The position numbers and the translations under genes were made by a program. 64,000 nt of DNA from an uncultured Clostridia bacterium (GTDB lineage Bacteria; Bacillota; Clostridia; UBA1381; UBA9506). This document shows, piece by piece, positions 46,658-54,861 of the stretch. Position 1 is the first letter of the stretch. The number at the start of each line of letters is the position of its first letter. The notes under the pieces are model-generated. The model was not told where the DNA came from and made no database searches. It saw nothing but the letters and a program-made list of their open reading frames with translations. The stretch covers positions 504,593-568,592 of the forward strand of contig CAKSBF010000001.1 in the NCBI GenBank assembly GCA_934438075.1, written 5' to 3'.

Positions 46658-47639
46658 GAGCCGCGCCTCCTTTTTTCACCATACCAAATTTTTTCGGACG
46701 GCAATATTTATCTATAAGCGGTGTTACAATATTCATCAATAAAATTGCATAAGAAACACCCTCCGGATAGCCGCCCAAACGACGGATTACAAAAGTAATA
46801 ATTCCGCAGCCGATCCCCATAATAACCTGACCTTTTGCTGTTATCGGCGAAGTTACATAATCTGTCGCCATAAAGATTGCACCCAAAAGCAAACCGCCGG
46901 ACAATACGTTATAAGCAACACTGTCAATCGCACTCAAATCACCGGAAGAGAAAATGAAAGAAAGTACAGCAACCGTACCGACAAAGCAAAGCGGAATCCG
47001 CGGACTAATCACTCTTCGGATAAACAGATAAACCGCGCCGATTAATAAAGCAATTGCCGAAGTTTCTCCTATACATCCTCCAATATTTCCGATTAACATA
47101 TCGGTAAGCGGCGGAAGTTGACCGGCTTCTGTTCCTTTTAAAATTGCAAGCGGTGTTGCACTGCTTACCAAATCGGAAGGAATTACAAATCCGGTTGTAA
47201 ACGGAAGTACCCAGCGTGTCATTAACACCGGCCAGGAAGCCAACATAAAGGCTCTGCCGGCAAGTGCCGGGTTTACAAAGTTGTGACCTGTACCTCCAAA
47301 AAGCTGCTTTGCTATTATTACAGCCACAAAAGCACCAACCACAATCATCCACCACGGAACTGTTACAGGCACATTCATTGCTAACAACACACCCGTAACT
47401 ACTGCTGTTCCGTCTGAAACGGTAACTGTCTTTTTCGTTACTTTTTGCCATAAATATTCAAAACCCACACATGCAAGTACTGAAACAGCGGTAAGATAAA
47501 TCGCCCGAATCCCGAAATATACCACTCCGCACAACAGCGCCGGAGCAAGCGCGATTAACACATCACGCATAATAGTCCCCGTTGTCTCATTCGTTCTGAT
47601 ATGAGGAGAGGAGGACACGACAGGTAACTGTTCTGCCAT
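46647..47639 (-). CDS. rnfD: Rnf complex subunit RnfD
   Basis: 330 residues from ATG 47639; an in-frame ATG four codons earlier (47651) abuts the AAAGGA. Membrane protein with covalent FMN site 'SSATPLA' at about 160. 'GTGHNFVNPALAGRAFMLASWP' and 'ATDYVTSPITAKGQ' are family motifs. Separated from rnfC by 226 bp. Confidence 0.95.
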   Translation of the reverse strand: MAEQLPVVSSSPHIRTNETTGTIMRDVLIALAPALLCGVVYFGIRAIYLTAVSVLACVGFEYLWQKVTKKTVTVSDGTAVVTGVLLAMNVPVTVPWWMIVVGAFVAVIIAKQLFGGTGHNFVNPALAGRAFMLASWPVLMTRWVLPFTTGFVIPSDLVSSATPLAILKGTEAGQLPPLTDMLIGNIGGCIGETSAIALLIGAVYLFIRRVISPRIPLCFVGTVAVLSFIFSSGDLSAIDSVAYNVLSGGLLLGAIFMATDYVTSPITAKGQVIMGIGCGIITFVIRRLGGYPEGVSYAILLMNIVTPLIDKYCRPKKFGMVKKGGAAHAK

Positions 47640-47865
47640 ATTACAAATCATTCCTTTCTATTTGAAACTTTAAAAAATATGCAAAATACATCATGAACAT
47701 AATTTTAAATTTATACTTTATTGGATTATTCAAAGAATCCTTTTTACAGCAAAAAATTTACAAATACTGTTCTTTTCACAAACCTTATTTTTTGTAATAC
47801 TGAAAAGTAAACTATCAATATTCCAAAATTTTGCTGTAACTTTGCTTGTTTATTTTGCAAATTTT
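47640..47865. other. AT-rich rnfC-rnfD spacer
   Basis: 226 bp without a gene. The only structure I see is the weak GGATT/AATCC pair near 47725-47745. No promoter of good quality was found. Confidence 0.4.
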
Positions 47866-49209
47866 TTAGCTGGTTTTCTTTTCTTTTGCCCTTTCTTTTG
47901 CTCGTTTAATCTGGAGCTGCTGTTTTCCCCAGCGAATGGACTGTACTAAATGACGCTGAGCAGGGCAAGTATATGAACAGCTGCCGCACTCAATACAATC
48001 TAATATGTTATATTCGGCACATTTATCCAAATCTTTACGCAAAGCATATGCATTCAGCATCGTCGGCAGAAGATTCATCGGACAGACATTCACACACTTT
48101 CCACAACGTATACAATTGGAAGCGCTGCGGAAGGTAGCCTCTGCTTCGGTAAAGGCTAAAATGCCGGAAGTTCCCTTTACTACCGGAACATCCAGTGAAT
48201 AGCCGGCAATTCCCATCATCGGTCCGCCCATAACAATTTTTTTCGGCTCTTCTTTAAATCCGCCTGCCTGTTCAATGACATAACGGAACGGAGTCCCTAC
48301 ACGGACCAAAAAGTTTGCCGGATTTTTTACCGCACCGCCTGCTACAGTAACCACACGGCTCATTAAAGGCTTTCCTTTATGTACCGCACGGGATACCTCC
48401 GCAACAGTGTCCACATTCATTACAATGCAGCCCACATCTGCCGGCAATCCGCCGGATGGAACTTCTCTGCCGGTAATGGCATAAATCAACTGTTTTTCCG
48501 CACCCTGCGGATATTTTTTTGCCAAAGTTAAAATTTCAACTCCCGGCAAGCTTTTTGCTGCCTTTTTCATAGACTCAATGGCATCCGGTTTGTTTTCTTC
48601 AATACCGACATAAGCTTTATCCAACGAGAAAATTTTCATCACTGCTTCAAGCCCTGATATAATTTCTTCCGGCTCTTCCAGCATCACACGATGATCGGAT
48701 GTTAGGTAGGGTTCACACTCCGCACCATTTACAATGATATGAGTTATCTTTTTTTCCGGCGGCGGTGAAAGTTTTACATGTGTTGGAAAACCTGCTCCTC
48801 CCATACCTACAATGCCTGCCTCACGCACTAAAGCAACTATTTCCTTCGGCGTAAGTTCGGAAAGGGATTTTGTGTTCAGAGGCTCTGCCGGTGTATCAAG
48901 ACCGTCATTTTCAATTACAATAGTTGGCATTTTCAATCCTGTCGGATAAAGATAAAGCCCAATATCCTTTACCTTTCCCGAAACACTTGCATGCATAGGA
49001 GCACACATAAAAGCTTCACTGTCTGCCAGCTTTTGTCCCATTTTTACGGTATCACCGACCTTCACCAATGCAGTGAGCGGCGCACCAATATGCTGCTGCA
49101 TAGGAAAATACAGCGTTTTCGGCGGAGCTATGGCCCGAATGGGAATCTGATTTGTAGCAGATTTACTATCATTCGGATGGATTCCGCCTTTAAAGGTCAA
49201 TTTCTGCAT
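47866..49209 (-). CDS. rnfC: Rnf complex subunit RnfC (NADH-side, FMN/Fe-S)
   Basis: 447 residues from ATG 49209 (AAGGA eight bases upstream). 'LTFKGGIHPNDSK' opening, 'GAECEPYLTSDHR' and 'KYPQGAEKQLIYAI' mark the Nuo51-like FMN/NADH domain; two CxxCxxCxxxCP sets (about 365 and 405) bind [4Fe-4S]. Docks NAD+. First gene of rnfCDGEAB. Rnf couples ferredoxin:NAD+ electron transfer to Na+ or H+ export. Confidence 0.96.
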   Translation of the reverse strand: MQKLTFKGGIHPNDSKSATNQIPIRAIAPPKTLYFPMQQHIGAPLTALVKVGDTVKMGQKLADSEAFMCAPMHASVSGKVKDIGLYLYPTGLKMPTIVIENDGLDTPAEPLNTKSLSELTPKEIVALVREAGIVGMGGAGFPTHVKLSPPPEKKITHIIVNGAECEPYLTSDHRVMLEEPEEIISGLEAVMKIFSLDKAYVGIEENKPDAIESMKKAAKSLPGVEILTLAKKYPQGAEKQLIYAITGREVPSGGLPADVGCIVMNVDTVAEVSRAVHKGKPLMSRVVTVAGGAVKNPANFLVRVGTPFRYVIEQAGGFKEEPKKIVMGGPMMGIAGYSLDVPVVKGTSGILAFTEAEATFRSASNCIRCGKCVNVCPMNLLPTMLNAYALRKDLDKCAEYNILDCIECGSCSYTCPAQRHLVQSIRWGKQQLQIKRAKERAKEKKTS

Positions 49210-49273
49210 AAAGACCGTCCTTTCAACCTGGAAATTAAACTGCGTTAATCTTTTCACAGATCTCTCAAAATCG

Positions 49274-49294
49274 AAAAACGGCGCCTAAGCGCCG
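49274..49294 (-). terminator. intrinsic terminator / attenuator in the rnf leader
   Basis: CGGCGC CTAA GCGCCG stem (49279-49294) with a five-T run on the minus strand (49274-49278). It lies downstream of the rnf promoter and 65 bp ahead of rnfC, i.e. inside the leader. Confidence 0.7.
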
Positions 49295-49351
49295 CTGCCT
49301 TTCAAATTTGTAACATCATAAACTGTAAAAAATCTACGCACATCCTTGTTT

Positions 49352-49380
49352 ATTTTATCATAAAAAATTTAATTTTGCAA
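49352..49380 (-). promoter_or_regulatory. promoter of rnf operon
   Basis: TTGCAA (49375-49380), 17-bp spacer, TAAAAT (49352-49357) on the minus strand. Start near 49345 gives a leader of about 135 bases. Confidence 0.72.
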
Positions 49381-49518
49381 TTATTTTCGACAAAATAAGA
49401 TTTTTTTATCTTTGTACAAGCCCTTTTTTAAGCTATGCGCCTTTTCTTTCTTTTATTACTCACTTTTAAAACCAAATAAAAAAAGCCGTCCTTTGACGAC
49501 TCTGAAGTAATATGAAAT

Positions 49519-49911
49519 TTATAAATTATTTTCTTGTTTTTCTTTTTCCTTTAAATAATTAAAATAATCGACTAATTGAATCCTTGATATAACATTAACT
49601 TCATTTAAATTAATAATATCTCCATATTCTTTTAATTTTTTATTTGCCTTGGTATATACCTTAAGCTCCTCTTCATTGAGGGTAACATTACGTACATTTG
49701 TCTTTGTCATCATAAAATCAACGCTGACATCAAGACAATCTGCCATTTTTTTCATCATATCACTATCAGGGTAACGTTTTCCGGTTTCATAATTTGCCAG
49801 ACATCCACGGCTGATTCCCAAAACATCTGCAAAATCACCCTGCGTCATCCCTTTTTCCAAACGAAGCATTTTTAATTTTACTTTGAAAATTTCTTCCTTG
49901 TTTATGTTCAA
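49519..49911 (-). CDS. XRE family helix-turn-helix regulator
   Basis: 130 residues. HTH_3 domain about 13-68 ('LRLEKGMTQGDFADVLGISRGCLANYETGKRYPD'). I chose the TTG at 49911 (AGGAG nine bases upstream); the TTG at 49917 is too near. C-terminal region about 75-130 is helical and charged. It is divergent from tRNA-Leu and next to the likely origin; two operator-like palindromes flank its promoter, suggesting self-repression. Confidence 0.85.
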   Translation of the reverse strand: MNINKEEIFKVKLKMLRLEKGMTQGDFADVLGISRGCLANYETGKRYPDSDMMKKMADCLDVSVDFMMTKTNVRNVTLNEEELKVYTKANKKLKEYGDIINLNEVNVISRIQLVDYFNYLKEKEKQENNL

Positions 49912-49928
49912 TGTCAATCACTCCTCGA

Positions 49929-50014
49929 AAAGTTCAAAAAATTTGTACTTTCTGATATATTATATCAATAAATATTTAAAATTTCAACCAAAATATTCAA
50001 AAAACTTGAACTTT
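49929..50014 (-). promoter_or_regulatory. promoter and twin operators of the XRE gene
   Basis: TTGAAA (49982-49987), 17-bp spacer, TATAAT (49959-49964). Palindrome 1: AAAGTTCAA / TTGTACTTT at 49929-49951, between -10 and the gene. Palindrome 2: TTCAA-N5-TTGAA at 49996-50010, just upstream of -35. Same half-site and same 5-bp spacing, so likely the regulator's own sites. Confidence 0.65.
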
Positions 50015-50052
50015 TTATAATAATTTTATTTTATAAATTATTATAAAACTAC

Positions 50053-50081
50053 TTGACAAAATTAAAAAAAAATGATAAAAT
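50053..50081 (+). promoter_or_regulatory. tRNA-Leu promoter
   Basis: TTGACA (50053-50058), 17-bp A-rich spacer, TAAAAT (50076-50081), 10 bp before the tRNA. Confidence 0.85.
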
Positions 50082-50091
50082 ACATAAAGTC

Positions 50092-50178
50092 GCCGCTGTG
50101 ATGGAATTGGCAGACGTAGCGGACTCAAAATCCGCCGGTAGTGATACCGTGCCGGTTCGACTCCGGCCAGCGGCACCA
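50092..50178 (+). tRNA. tRNA-Leu (anticodon CAA)
   Basis: 87 bases including encoded CCA. Acceptor GCCGCTG / CAGCGGC, anticodon stem GCGGA/TCCGC with loop CTCAAAA (anticodon CAA at its centre), a long variable arm (class II), T loop GGTTCGACTCC. Followed by a terminator. Confidence 0.97.
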
Positions 50179-50182
50179 TATC

Positions 50183-50214
50183 AGAGCAAGCAATATAAAG
50201 CTTGCTCTTTTTTT
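50183..50214 (+). terminator. tRNA-Leu terminator
   Basis: AGAGCAAGC / GCTTGCTCT stem (50183-50208) and T-run. Confidence 0.92.
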
Positions 50215-50225
50215 ATGTTTTTAAG

Positions 50226-50600
50226 TTATCAACAGAATGTTAATAACTTGTTGATAACTTTTCCGCATAAAACCGCGCTTTTTTTATTTATTAACAAGAG
50301 ATATCTTTTTATTTTTCCCACTTTTATGCCGATTATACATATTATCCACAGCTTTTTGTTTATATTTGTAAAAATATCTGTTATTTTTCTGTTTATAGTT
50401 CATTTTGTCATTTAAATTAAAAATTTATTATATTTTGACTGTTAATTCTGTTAAAACAAAGCACAACTGTCAACAGATAATTAACAACCCAATATTCCTT
50501 ACCGCAAGGCATGTTCAGATACTTGTTAACACTTTCCACAAATACTACTGCTACTACTGCTAATTTATATATATTATATTATAAAACACACAATTTCGGC
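50226..50600. other. oriC: putative chromosomal replication origin (oriC)
   Basis: The 536-bp gap 50179-50714 before dnaN has no gene. Sites: consensus DnaA box TTATCCACA at 50342-50350; TTATCAACA at 50226-50234 and inverted at 50249-50257; TTATTAACA at 50288-50296 and inverted at 50238-50246. CTTTCCACA at 50532-50540 is followed by six CTA/CTG triplets (50545-50562), whose complement reads 3'-GAT/GAC repeats, the DnaA-trio pattern, then an A/T-only stretch to about 50585. This order (box, trio, AT-rich DNA) is the basal unwinding system of bacterial origins. Confidence 0.72.
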
Positions 50601-50628
50601 AAAATTTGAAAAATTTTAACAAAAGCAA

Positions 50629-50675
50629 TTGAACTAACTTTTATTTTATGATACAATTAATTTATATGATATAAT
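50629..50675 (+). promoter_or_regulatory. dnaN promoter region
   Basis: TTGAAC (50629-50634), 17-bp spacer, TACAAT (50652-50657). A second TATAAT at 50670-50675 could be used with the upstream sequence. Confidence 0.65.
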
Positions 50676-50714
50676 TGACTAAAATACTCTTATACTGTCG
50701 GAGGAAATAATATT

Positions 50715-51818
50715 ATGAAAGCTAAATGTAAAAGAAAAGATCTGGCGGAAGCTATCGGTATTGTAGAACGGGCGGTTGCTGTAAAATCTACTATGAATAT
50801 ATTGGAAGGAATTTACATTGAAGCACGCAACGGTCAGCTTCAGTTTTTAAGCAATAATCTGGAATTAGGTCTCGATTGCAAAATTGACGCCGAAATTGAG
50901 CAGGAAGGCGCTGTTGTTGTAAAGGCTAATCTTTTCTCTACTGCTGTTAAAAAACTGCCTGATTTTGAAGAATATGCACAGATAGAAGTAAATGAAAACG
51001 ATACTATTATTCTTTCCTGCGGAAATGCAAAATTTGATTTTTCCACTGCTAAAGCAGATGAATTTCCCCGTCTGGCTTCCGTGGAAAGCGAAAAGTCGTT
51101 TAAAATAAAAGAATCTCTTTTAAAAAGTATGATTCGCCAAACCATTTACGCTATTGCTCAAACCGATATAAAACCGCAGCTTTCCGGTATTTATTTTGAA
51201 ATAAAAGACGGTATATTTCATATGGTAGGATGTGACGGCTATCGTCTCGCTATCAGAAAAGAAAAAATAGAAGGAACGGAAGACTTAAGCTTTATTTTAC
51301 CGGGAAAAACGGCAAAAGAACTGCTATCTATTATTGGTGAAGATGATTATGAGGTAGAAATTTTACTTTCTGCTAAAAATGCACTTTTAAAACTGAAAAA
51401 ATGTATGATGGTAACACGGTTGATTGAAGGGGAATATTTAGACTATAATTCTGTGTGCAAACATAAAAATACACTGGTAATTACAACAGAAACAAAGAAA
51501 ATTTTAGATTCCATAGATCGTGCTTCATTAATTGTAAATGAAACAACAAAAGCACATGTTGTTCTAAAAATTGAAGATGATAATGTTTTTATTAACTGCG
51601 AAACCGTTATGGGAAAAGTAAAAGACAAGTTTAGTGTTGATATGAGCGGTGAACCGATTGAAATAGCTTTTAATCCGCGCTATTTGATGGATGCATTTAA
51701 AAACTGCGACTGCTCCGAAATAAAATTCAGCTTTTCTACACCGGTAAATCCAACTACCATTGAGCCCGCGGAGGGTGACAGCTTTTTATACATTGTTTTG
51801 CCGGTCAGAATGAGATAA
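50715..51818 (+). CDS. dnaN: DNA polymerase III beta subunit (sliding clamp)
   Basis: 367 residues in three clamp domains. 'LSGIYFEIKDGIFHMVGCDGYRLAIRK' is the conserved middle-domain block, and the protein ends 'YIVLPVRMR', matching the usual clamp C-terminus. CGGAGGAAATAATATT precedes the ATG. It normally follows dnaA; here a tRNA gene and the putative origin are upstream instead. Confidence 0.98.
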   Translation: MKAKCKRKDLAEAIGIVERAVAVKSTMNILEGIYIEARNGQLQFLSNNLELGLDCKIDAEIEQEGAVVVKANLFSTAVKKLPDFEEYAQIEVNENDTIILSCGNAKFDFSTAKADEFPRLASVESEKSFKIKESLLKSMIRQTIYAIAQTDIKPQLSGIYFEIKDGIFHMVGCDGYRLAIRKEKIEGTEDLSFILPGKTAKELLSIIGEDDYEVEILLSAKNALLKLKKCMMVTRLIEGEYLDYNSVCKHKNTLVITTETKKILDSIDRASLIVNETTKAHVVLKIEDDNVFINCETVMGKVKDKFSVDMSGEPIEIAFNPRYLMDAFKNCDCSEIKFSFSTPVNPTTIEPAEGDSFLYIVLPVRMR

Positions 51819-52402
51819 TGCTGAACATAAAAGAAGTTATTGTTGTGGAAGGAAAATATGATAAAATAAAGCTTTCACAAATTACCGATGCATCTATTAT
51901 CTGTACGGACGGTTTTCAGATTTATAGGAACGAAGAAATGATTTCTTTATTAAAAAAATTATCTGAAGAATGTGGAGTTATCATTTTTACCGATTCTGAC
52001 AGCGCAGGTTTTCGGATTAGAAATTATATAAAAAATAAATTAGCAGGCTGTAATATTAAGCATGCATATATTCCGGATTTTTACGGGAAGGAAAAAAGAA
52101 AATCAAAACCTTCAAAACAAGGGTTGCTCGGCGTTGAAGGGGTTCCGGATGAAGTGATTGAAGAATCTCTTTTAAGGTGCGGCGCTACAGTTAAGGAAAA
52201 AAATGAAGATATATTATTTACAAGATTGACAAAGGCAGATTTATTTCATTTGGGGTTGAGCGGAGGAAAAAACAGCAAAGAAAAGAGGAGTATGTTACTC
52301 CGGCGGCTGCAGCTTCCGTCTCAGATGTCCGCTAATACTTTTTTAGATGTATTGAATACAATGCTTATTAACGGAATAATAACAGAAGAAGATATTTTAT
52401 AA
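51818..52402 (+). CDS. Toprim / DUF4093 protein, RNase M5-like
   Basis: 194 residues; ATG overlaps the dnaN stop by one base (TAATG). Toprim core 'IKEVIVVEGKYDKIKL' (catalytic Glu) and 'VIIFTDSDSAGFRIRNYI' (DxD), followed by a DUF4093 tail. This is the RNase M5 (5S rRNA maturation) architecture, though RNase M5 itself usually lies beside rsmA, so the exact substrate is uncertain. Ends at a terminator. Confidence 0.85.
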   Translation: MLNIKEVIVVEGKYDKIKLSQITDASIICTDGFQIYRNEEMISLLKKLSEECGVIIFTDSDSAGFRIRNYIKNKLAGCNIKHAYIPDFYGKEKRKSKPSKQGLLGVEGVPDEVIEESLLRCGATVKEKNEDILFTRLTKADLFHLGLSGGKNSKEKRSMLLRRLQLPSQMSANTFLDVLNTMLINGIITEEDIL

Positions 52403-52406
52403 GAAA

Positions 52407-52437
52407 CAATGCGGCAGCATATTGCCGCATTGTTTTT
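52407..52437 (+). terminator. terminator after Toprim gene
   Basis: CAATGCGGCA / TGCCGCATTG perfect stem (52407-52432) then five T. Confidence 0.92.
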
Positions 52438-52481
52438 CATATATTGAAAGCATATTCTTAAATGATGCGGCGGTTGCGAAA

Positions 52482-53318
52482 ATGAAAAAAAACAGTGCTC
52501 TTATTATTAATGAAAAAGAAAATTGCAGTAATACGGAAAGAATTCGTTTTTATTTTTTTAAAATGAAAAATATAGCTGTTTCAGAGATTGTTTCTATAAG
52601 TAATGTTGATTTTATTTTATTAAACGTACCAAAAGTAAAAAATAAAAGACAAAAATTATATCTTGCGCAATATATAGAAAAACAGTTTCATTATAATAAT
52701 GTTATATATAATGGGAATAGCTTAAAATGTAAAAAAAATGAAAATTATATATCTTACGCAATACAATATAATCCTATTAGCTTTATAAAAAAATATGCAA
52801 AACTAAACCAAGTGAAATTTAAACAAGGAACAGTTATATTAATTTGCGATAATCCTGCTCAGGCAGAAAATTTTATAAAGAAAATTTGTAAAGATATTTA
52901 TCAAATAGAATTATACTGCAGCAATATTTCTCAATTTGAAGAGACAGTACAATATTTTTCAGATAATTACGGCATATTTTTAAAAACTATGGATAAAATA
53001 GGCGGCAGAGAAAAAAATGACACGTTGGTTATATCAATTTCAAAAGATGAAAAACTACTTAGACATTATTTATCGGAAAAATATTTGCCTGTTTTAAATG
53101 CGTCAGAATTGAGGTTTGGTTTTTCAAATGTTTACGAGGATGCAGTTTTTGTGGGAAATAAAGAAATTAACCAGTTAGCTAAAAAGTATAAAATTTTTAA
53201 CAGTGAATTTCTTAAATTTTTAGCGGAAAGTTTTGGCTGTATAAAGGAAAGAAAAAAATGGATGGAATTTATAAAAAAATATGAGATAAAGTGTATAAAA
53301 TTATTAAAAAACAATTGA
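52482..53318 (+). CDS. uncharacterised protein
   Basis: 278 residues from ATG 52482, which has only a weak GGCGG eight bases upstream; the longer frame starts inside the preceding terminator. Very rich in Lys, Asn and Ile and strongly AT-biased in codons compared with dnaN. A segment 'GTVILICDNPAQAENFIKKI' (about 125-145) looks like a Rossmann beta-alpha unit; the end 'EFLAESFGCIKERKKWMEFI'-like helix is amphipathic. I recognise no family. No promoter of its own was seen; a greA promoter overlaps its stop. Confidence 0.6.
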   Translation: MKKNSALIINEKENCSNTERIRFYFFKMKNIAVSEIVSISNVDFILLNVPKVKNKRQKLYLAQYIEKQFHYNNVIYNGNSLKCKKNENYISYAIQYNPISFIKKYAKLNQVKFKQGTVILICDNPAQAENFIKKICKDIYQIELYCSNISQFEETVQYFSDNYGIFLKTMDKIGGREKNDTLVISISKDEKLLRHYLSEKYLPVLNASELRFGFSNVYEDAVFVGNKEINQLAKKYKIFNSEFLKFLAESFGCIKERKKWMEFIKKYEIKCIKLLKNN

Positions 53319-53343
53319 CTTTTTATATAATAAATAATATAAT
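53315..53343 (+). promoter_or_regulatory. greA promoter
   Basis: TTGACT (53315-53320), 17-bp spacer, TATAAT (53338-53343). The -35 covers the preceding gene's stop codon. Confidence 0.8.
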
Positions 53344-53443
53344 ATACATTTGAGGTTAAGTAACATTATTAACTTTGTAAAAATAATGTCTATTATGACG
53401 AATTTCTTCCTATTTAATAAGGAAATAAAGAAAGGTGATTATA

Positions 53444-53920
53444 GTGGCTGAAAAAGAGATAGTATTGACATATGAGGGTTTAAAAGCTCGTGAAGAGGAA
53501 TTAGAATATTTAAAAACACAAAAACGTAAGGAAATATCCGAAAAGATAAAAGTTGCATTAGGTTTTGGAGATTTGTCGGAAAATGCCGAATATGATGAAG
53601 CTAAAAATGAGCAGGCAGAAGTGGAAATGCGCATAATTAAGTTGGAAAAGATGCTGAAAAGCGCTAAGATTATTGATGATGACGCAATTCCGACTGATCG
53701 TGTTACCTTAGGATGTAAAGTAAAAGTTTATGATATGGATTTTGAAGAGGAAGCCGAATATTATATTGTAGGTTCTACAGAAGCAGATCCTAATAAAAAT
53801 AAGCTTTCGGATGAATCACCGGTTGGAAAAGCGTTAATTGGTGCAAAACAAGGAGAAACAGTGACGGTAGAGGCGCCGAACGGAGAATTTCAGATGAAGG
53901 TTTTGGAGATTAACAGATAA
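53444..53920 (+). CDS. greA: transcription elongation factor GreA
   Basis: 158 residues. GTG start at 53444 fits the AAAGGTGAT Shine-Dalgarno; a GTG at 53435 lies within it. N-terminal coiled coil with acidic tip '[15 protein letters not shown]' (about 42-56) which enters the RNA polymerase channel to stimulate cleavage of backtracked RNA; C-terminal FKBP-like domain with '[17 protein letters not shown]'. Confidence 0.97.
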   Translation: MAEKEIVLTYEGLKAREEELEYLKTQKRKEISEKIKVALGFGDLSENAEYDEAKNEQAEVEMRIIKLEKMLKSAKIIDDDAIPTDRVTLGCKVKVYDMDFEEEAEYYIVGSTEADPNKNKLSDESPVGKALIGAKQGETVTVEAPNGEFQMKVLEINR

Positions 53921-53932
53921 ATTATTTAAATA

Positions 53933-53968
53933 AAAAAAGCTGCGCTGATTTTGGCGCAGCTTTTTTTA
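53933..53968 (+). terminator. greA terminator
   Basis: GCTGCGC / GCGCAGC stem with flanking A and T runs; ends two bases before a parS site. Confidence 0.92.
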
Positions 53969-53969
53969 A

Positions 53970-53985
53970 TGTTTCACGTGAAACA
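53970..53985. other. parS: parS centromere site 1
   Basis: TGTTTCACGTGAAACA, identical to the consensus ParB-binding 16-mer, 102 bp before parA. Confidence 0.97.
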
Positions 53986-54008
53986 TTAAATATTTTTTAT
54001 ATTAGTAA

Positions 54009-54037
54009 TTGAATTTTATAGTACAAGGTGGTATAAT
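54009..54037 (+). promoter_or_regulatory. parAB promoter
   Basis: TTGAAT (54009-54014), 17-bp spacer, TATAAT (54032-54037). Confidence 0.75.
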
Positions 54038-54087
54038 ATAAACATAGCAATTTATTGTTAATTTAAGCAAAGAAAGGCTGCGCAGAG

Positions 54088-54858
54088 ATGGGAAAAATAA
54101 TTGTAATTGCAAATCAAAAAGGAGGAGTGGGCAAGACCACTACTGCTGTTAATTTGAGCGCTTGTCTTGGCGCTGCCGGAAAAAAAGTTTTAGTAATTGA
54201 CTTAGATCCGCAGGGGAATACCACAAGCGGCCTGGGTGTGGAGAAGGATGAAGTAGAAAATTCTGTTTATGATGTAGTAATAGGCGGAGATGATATTGAG
54301 GATGCTATCATAAAAACAGAATATAAAAACTTATCTCTTTGCCCGTCTAATGTTAATTTGGCAGGCGCTGAGGTGGAAATGGTGGAAATGGAAAACAGGG
54401 AAACGTTATTTCGTGAGGCTGTAGATAAAATAAAAGATAAATATCATTTTATTATTGTTGATTGCCCACCGTCTCTCGGTCTTATTACATTAAATGCATT
54501 TGTAGCGGCAGATAGTGTACTTGTACCGGTACAATGTGAATATTATGCCTTAGAGGGGCTTAGTCAACTAACGAAAACGATTAAAATAATCAAACATACA
54601 TGGAATGAAAAGATACAGTTTGAAGGTATTTTATTAACAATGTTTGATGCAAGAACCAATCTATCTATTGAAGTTGCAGATGAAGTAAAAAAATTCTTTC
54701 CTAATAAGGTTTTTAAGAGTGTTATTCCGCGTAATGTACGTTTGAGTGAGGCACCAAGCTTTGGAGAACCTATTATTATTTATGATAAATACTCAAAAGG
54801 TGCGGAAAGTTATACCGATTTGGCAAAAGAAGTCATCAAAAATAACAGGGGGAATTAA
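54088..54858 (+). CDS. parA: chromosome partitioning ATPase ParA (Soj)
   Basis: 256 residues. Deviant Walker A 'QKGGVGKTTTAVNLSACL' (10-27), 'VLVIDLDPQGNTTSGLG', Walker B 'FIIVDCPPSLG'. Chromosomal Soj type with no N-terminal HTH. GAAAGG lies before the ATG. Binds DNA non-specifically and is stimulated by ParB. Confidence 0.97.
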   Translation: MGKIIVIANQKGGVGKTTTAVNLSACLGAAGKKVLVIDLDPQGNTTSGLGVEKDEVENSVYDVVIGGDDIEDAIIKTEYKNLSLCPSNVNLAGAEVEMVEMENRETLFREAVDKIKDKYHFIIVDCPPSLGLITLNAFVAADSVLVPVQCEYYALEGLSQLTKTIKIIKHTWNEKIQFEGILLTMFDARTNLSIEVADEVKKFFPNKVFKSVIPRNVRLSEAPSFGEPIIIYDKYSKGAESYTDLAKEVIKNNRGN

Positions 54859-54861
54859 CAT

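Noticed and set aside
50053..50415. 120-codon frame over tRNA-Leu
   Set aside because: Runs through the tRNA and its terminator; the tRNA structure explains the sequence.
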